From the NCBI GenBank assembly GCA_963580455.1, contig OY756966.1:16557001-16621000 (forward strand): DNA of 64,000 nucleotides. Direction: 5' to 3'. Of this stretch, positions 63,937 to 64,000 are shown piece by piece (position 1 is the first letter of the stretch; every line of letters starts with the position of its first letter). The DNA is from Euonymus europaeus (lineage: Eukaryota > Streptophyta > Magnoliopsida > Celastrales > Celastraceae). The notes beneath the pieces are model-generated. The model was not told the origin of the DNA. It saw only the letters and a program-made list of their open reading frames with translations, and searched no databases. A program made the translations under genes and the position numbers.

Positions 63937-64000
63937 GTTGAGCAACTTCGGACAATCAAAGTTGCTCGGGATAGACTTTTTACTGTTCTTCTATGTCAAC
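63937..64000 (+). repeat. Final partial monomer, cut by the window end
   Basis: The last GTTGAG starts at 63937 and the window ends at phase 64 of the monomer, inside the variable stretch (ATGTCAAC). The array shows no decay here and presumably continues beyond the window. Confidence 0.95.

Larger units (their letters stand above)
306..64000 (+). repeat. 160-bp tandem satellite array, 398.4 monomers, single orientation
   Basis: The unit GTTGAGCAACTT... recurs every 160 bp (rarely 159) without interruption or inversion from 306 to the window end. With phase 1 at 306, a typical monomer has: the dyad GAGCAACTT / AAGTTGCTC at phase 4-31; a CTCGGGATAGAC box at 29-40; a T-rich tract at 41-56; a variable stretch at 60-70; ACGAGTATAAGCTTCCTAC including HindIII at 69-87; ATGCCAAAACACCAAC at 97-112; ACAAA-rich sequence at 121-134; and CCATAGAGAGA at 150-160. 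Length bookkeeping closes exactly: 63,695 + 49 lost bases = 398 x 160 + 64. Monomers differ mostly by single substitutions reshuffled between copies. No gene, RNA gene or foreign insertion was found inside. A plant (peri)centromeric satellite is likely; the location is inferred, not shown. Confidence 0.98.

Noticed and set aside
306..64000. CRISPR array
   Set aside because: The whole 160-bp unit is repeated with no unique spacers, and the period is far too long for repeat-spacer units.
306..64000. CENP-B box within the monomer
   Set aside because: TTCG and CGGG occur in the same unit, but 16 bases apart (TTCG GACTATCAAAGTTGCT CGGG) instead of the 7 required between them in the canonical box.
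306..64000. 5S rDNA or other RNA gene tandem array
   Set aside because: No A-box/C-box promoter or conserved 5S core was seen, and the AT-rich monomer does not resemble known rRNA or tRNA genes.
306..64000. Identification of the species from the satellite
   Set aside because: I do not recognise the monomer as a named satellite. Known ~160-bp plant satellites are several, and a match from memory would be guesswork.

Overview
This window is one near-uniform block of tandemly repeated satellite DNA. No gene is supported. Bases 1-305 are a unique, AT-rich flank. From base 306 to the end the sequence is a head-to-tail array of a 160-bp monomer, always in the same orientation. Setting monomer phase 1 at the G of GTTGAG at 306, the count closes exactly. 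The 63,695 array bases plus 49 bases lost to length variants (24 monomers of 159 bp, two other 1-bp deletions and one 23-bp deletion) equal 398 full monomers plus a 64-bp partial. The monomer is about 36% GC by hand count of a typical unit. It carries a HindIII site (AAGCTT) at phase 78-83 and a 9-bp perfect inverted repeat at phase 4-12 / 23-31.

The organism is probably a plant, more likely a eudicot; I cannot name the species. The reasons are the nucleosome-scale 160-bp AT-rich satellite in a long homogeneous array, and a flank whose last ~100 bp resembles the 3' end of LTRs in plant Ty3/gypsy elements of the Athila/Tat type. The flank ends in CA immediately before an ordinary, undegraded monomer. 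This fits a retrotransposon (or solo LTR) inserted into an existing array better than a natural array edge. A pericentromeric or centromeric location is plausible but inferred only.

The array is not built from one fixed higher-order repeat. It is a mosaic of recent tandem duplications of different sizes, each shown by private variants repeating at a constant offset. The main ones are: 6 monomers (~0.4-1.2 / 1.36-2.2 kb); 13 monomers (1.49-3.56 / 3.56-5.6 kb); a spaced pair (5.4-6.8 / 8.3-9.8 kb); 14-15 monomers (10.2-12.2 / 12.4-14.6 kb); 2 monomers (14.6-15.2 kb); 16 monomers with an internal 3-monomer HOR (15.07-17.63 / 17.63-20.2 kb); 1 and 2 monomers (20.8-22.2 kb); 16 monomers built on a 6-monomer block (24.5-29.6 kb); a ~6.7-kb duplication (31.3-37.85 / 38.0-44.7 kb) that later gained a 12-monomer duplication in one copy and a 13-monomer duplication in the other; 9 monomers (49.4-52.3 kb); and 12-13 monomers (57.8-62.4 kb). 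Similar blocks also recur 15-26 kb apart.

The 60-113-codon open frames scattered through the array are by-products of the repeat: the same peptide recurs dozens of times at satellite spacing. No CRISPR array, rRNA, tRNA or protein-coding system was seen. The interest lies in satellite architecture, the retroelement junction and the conserved dyad.
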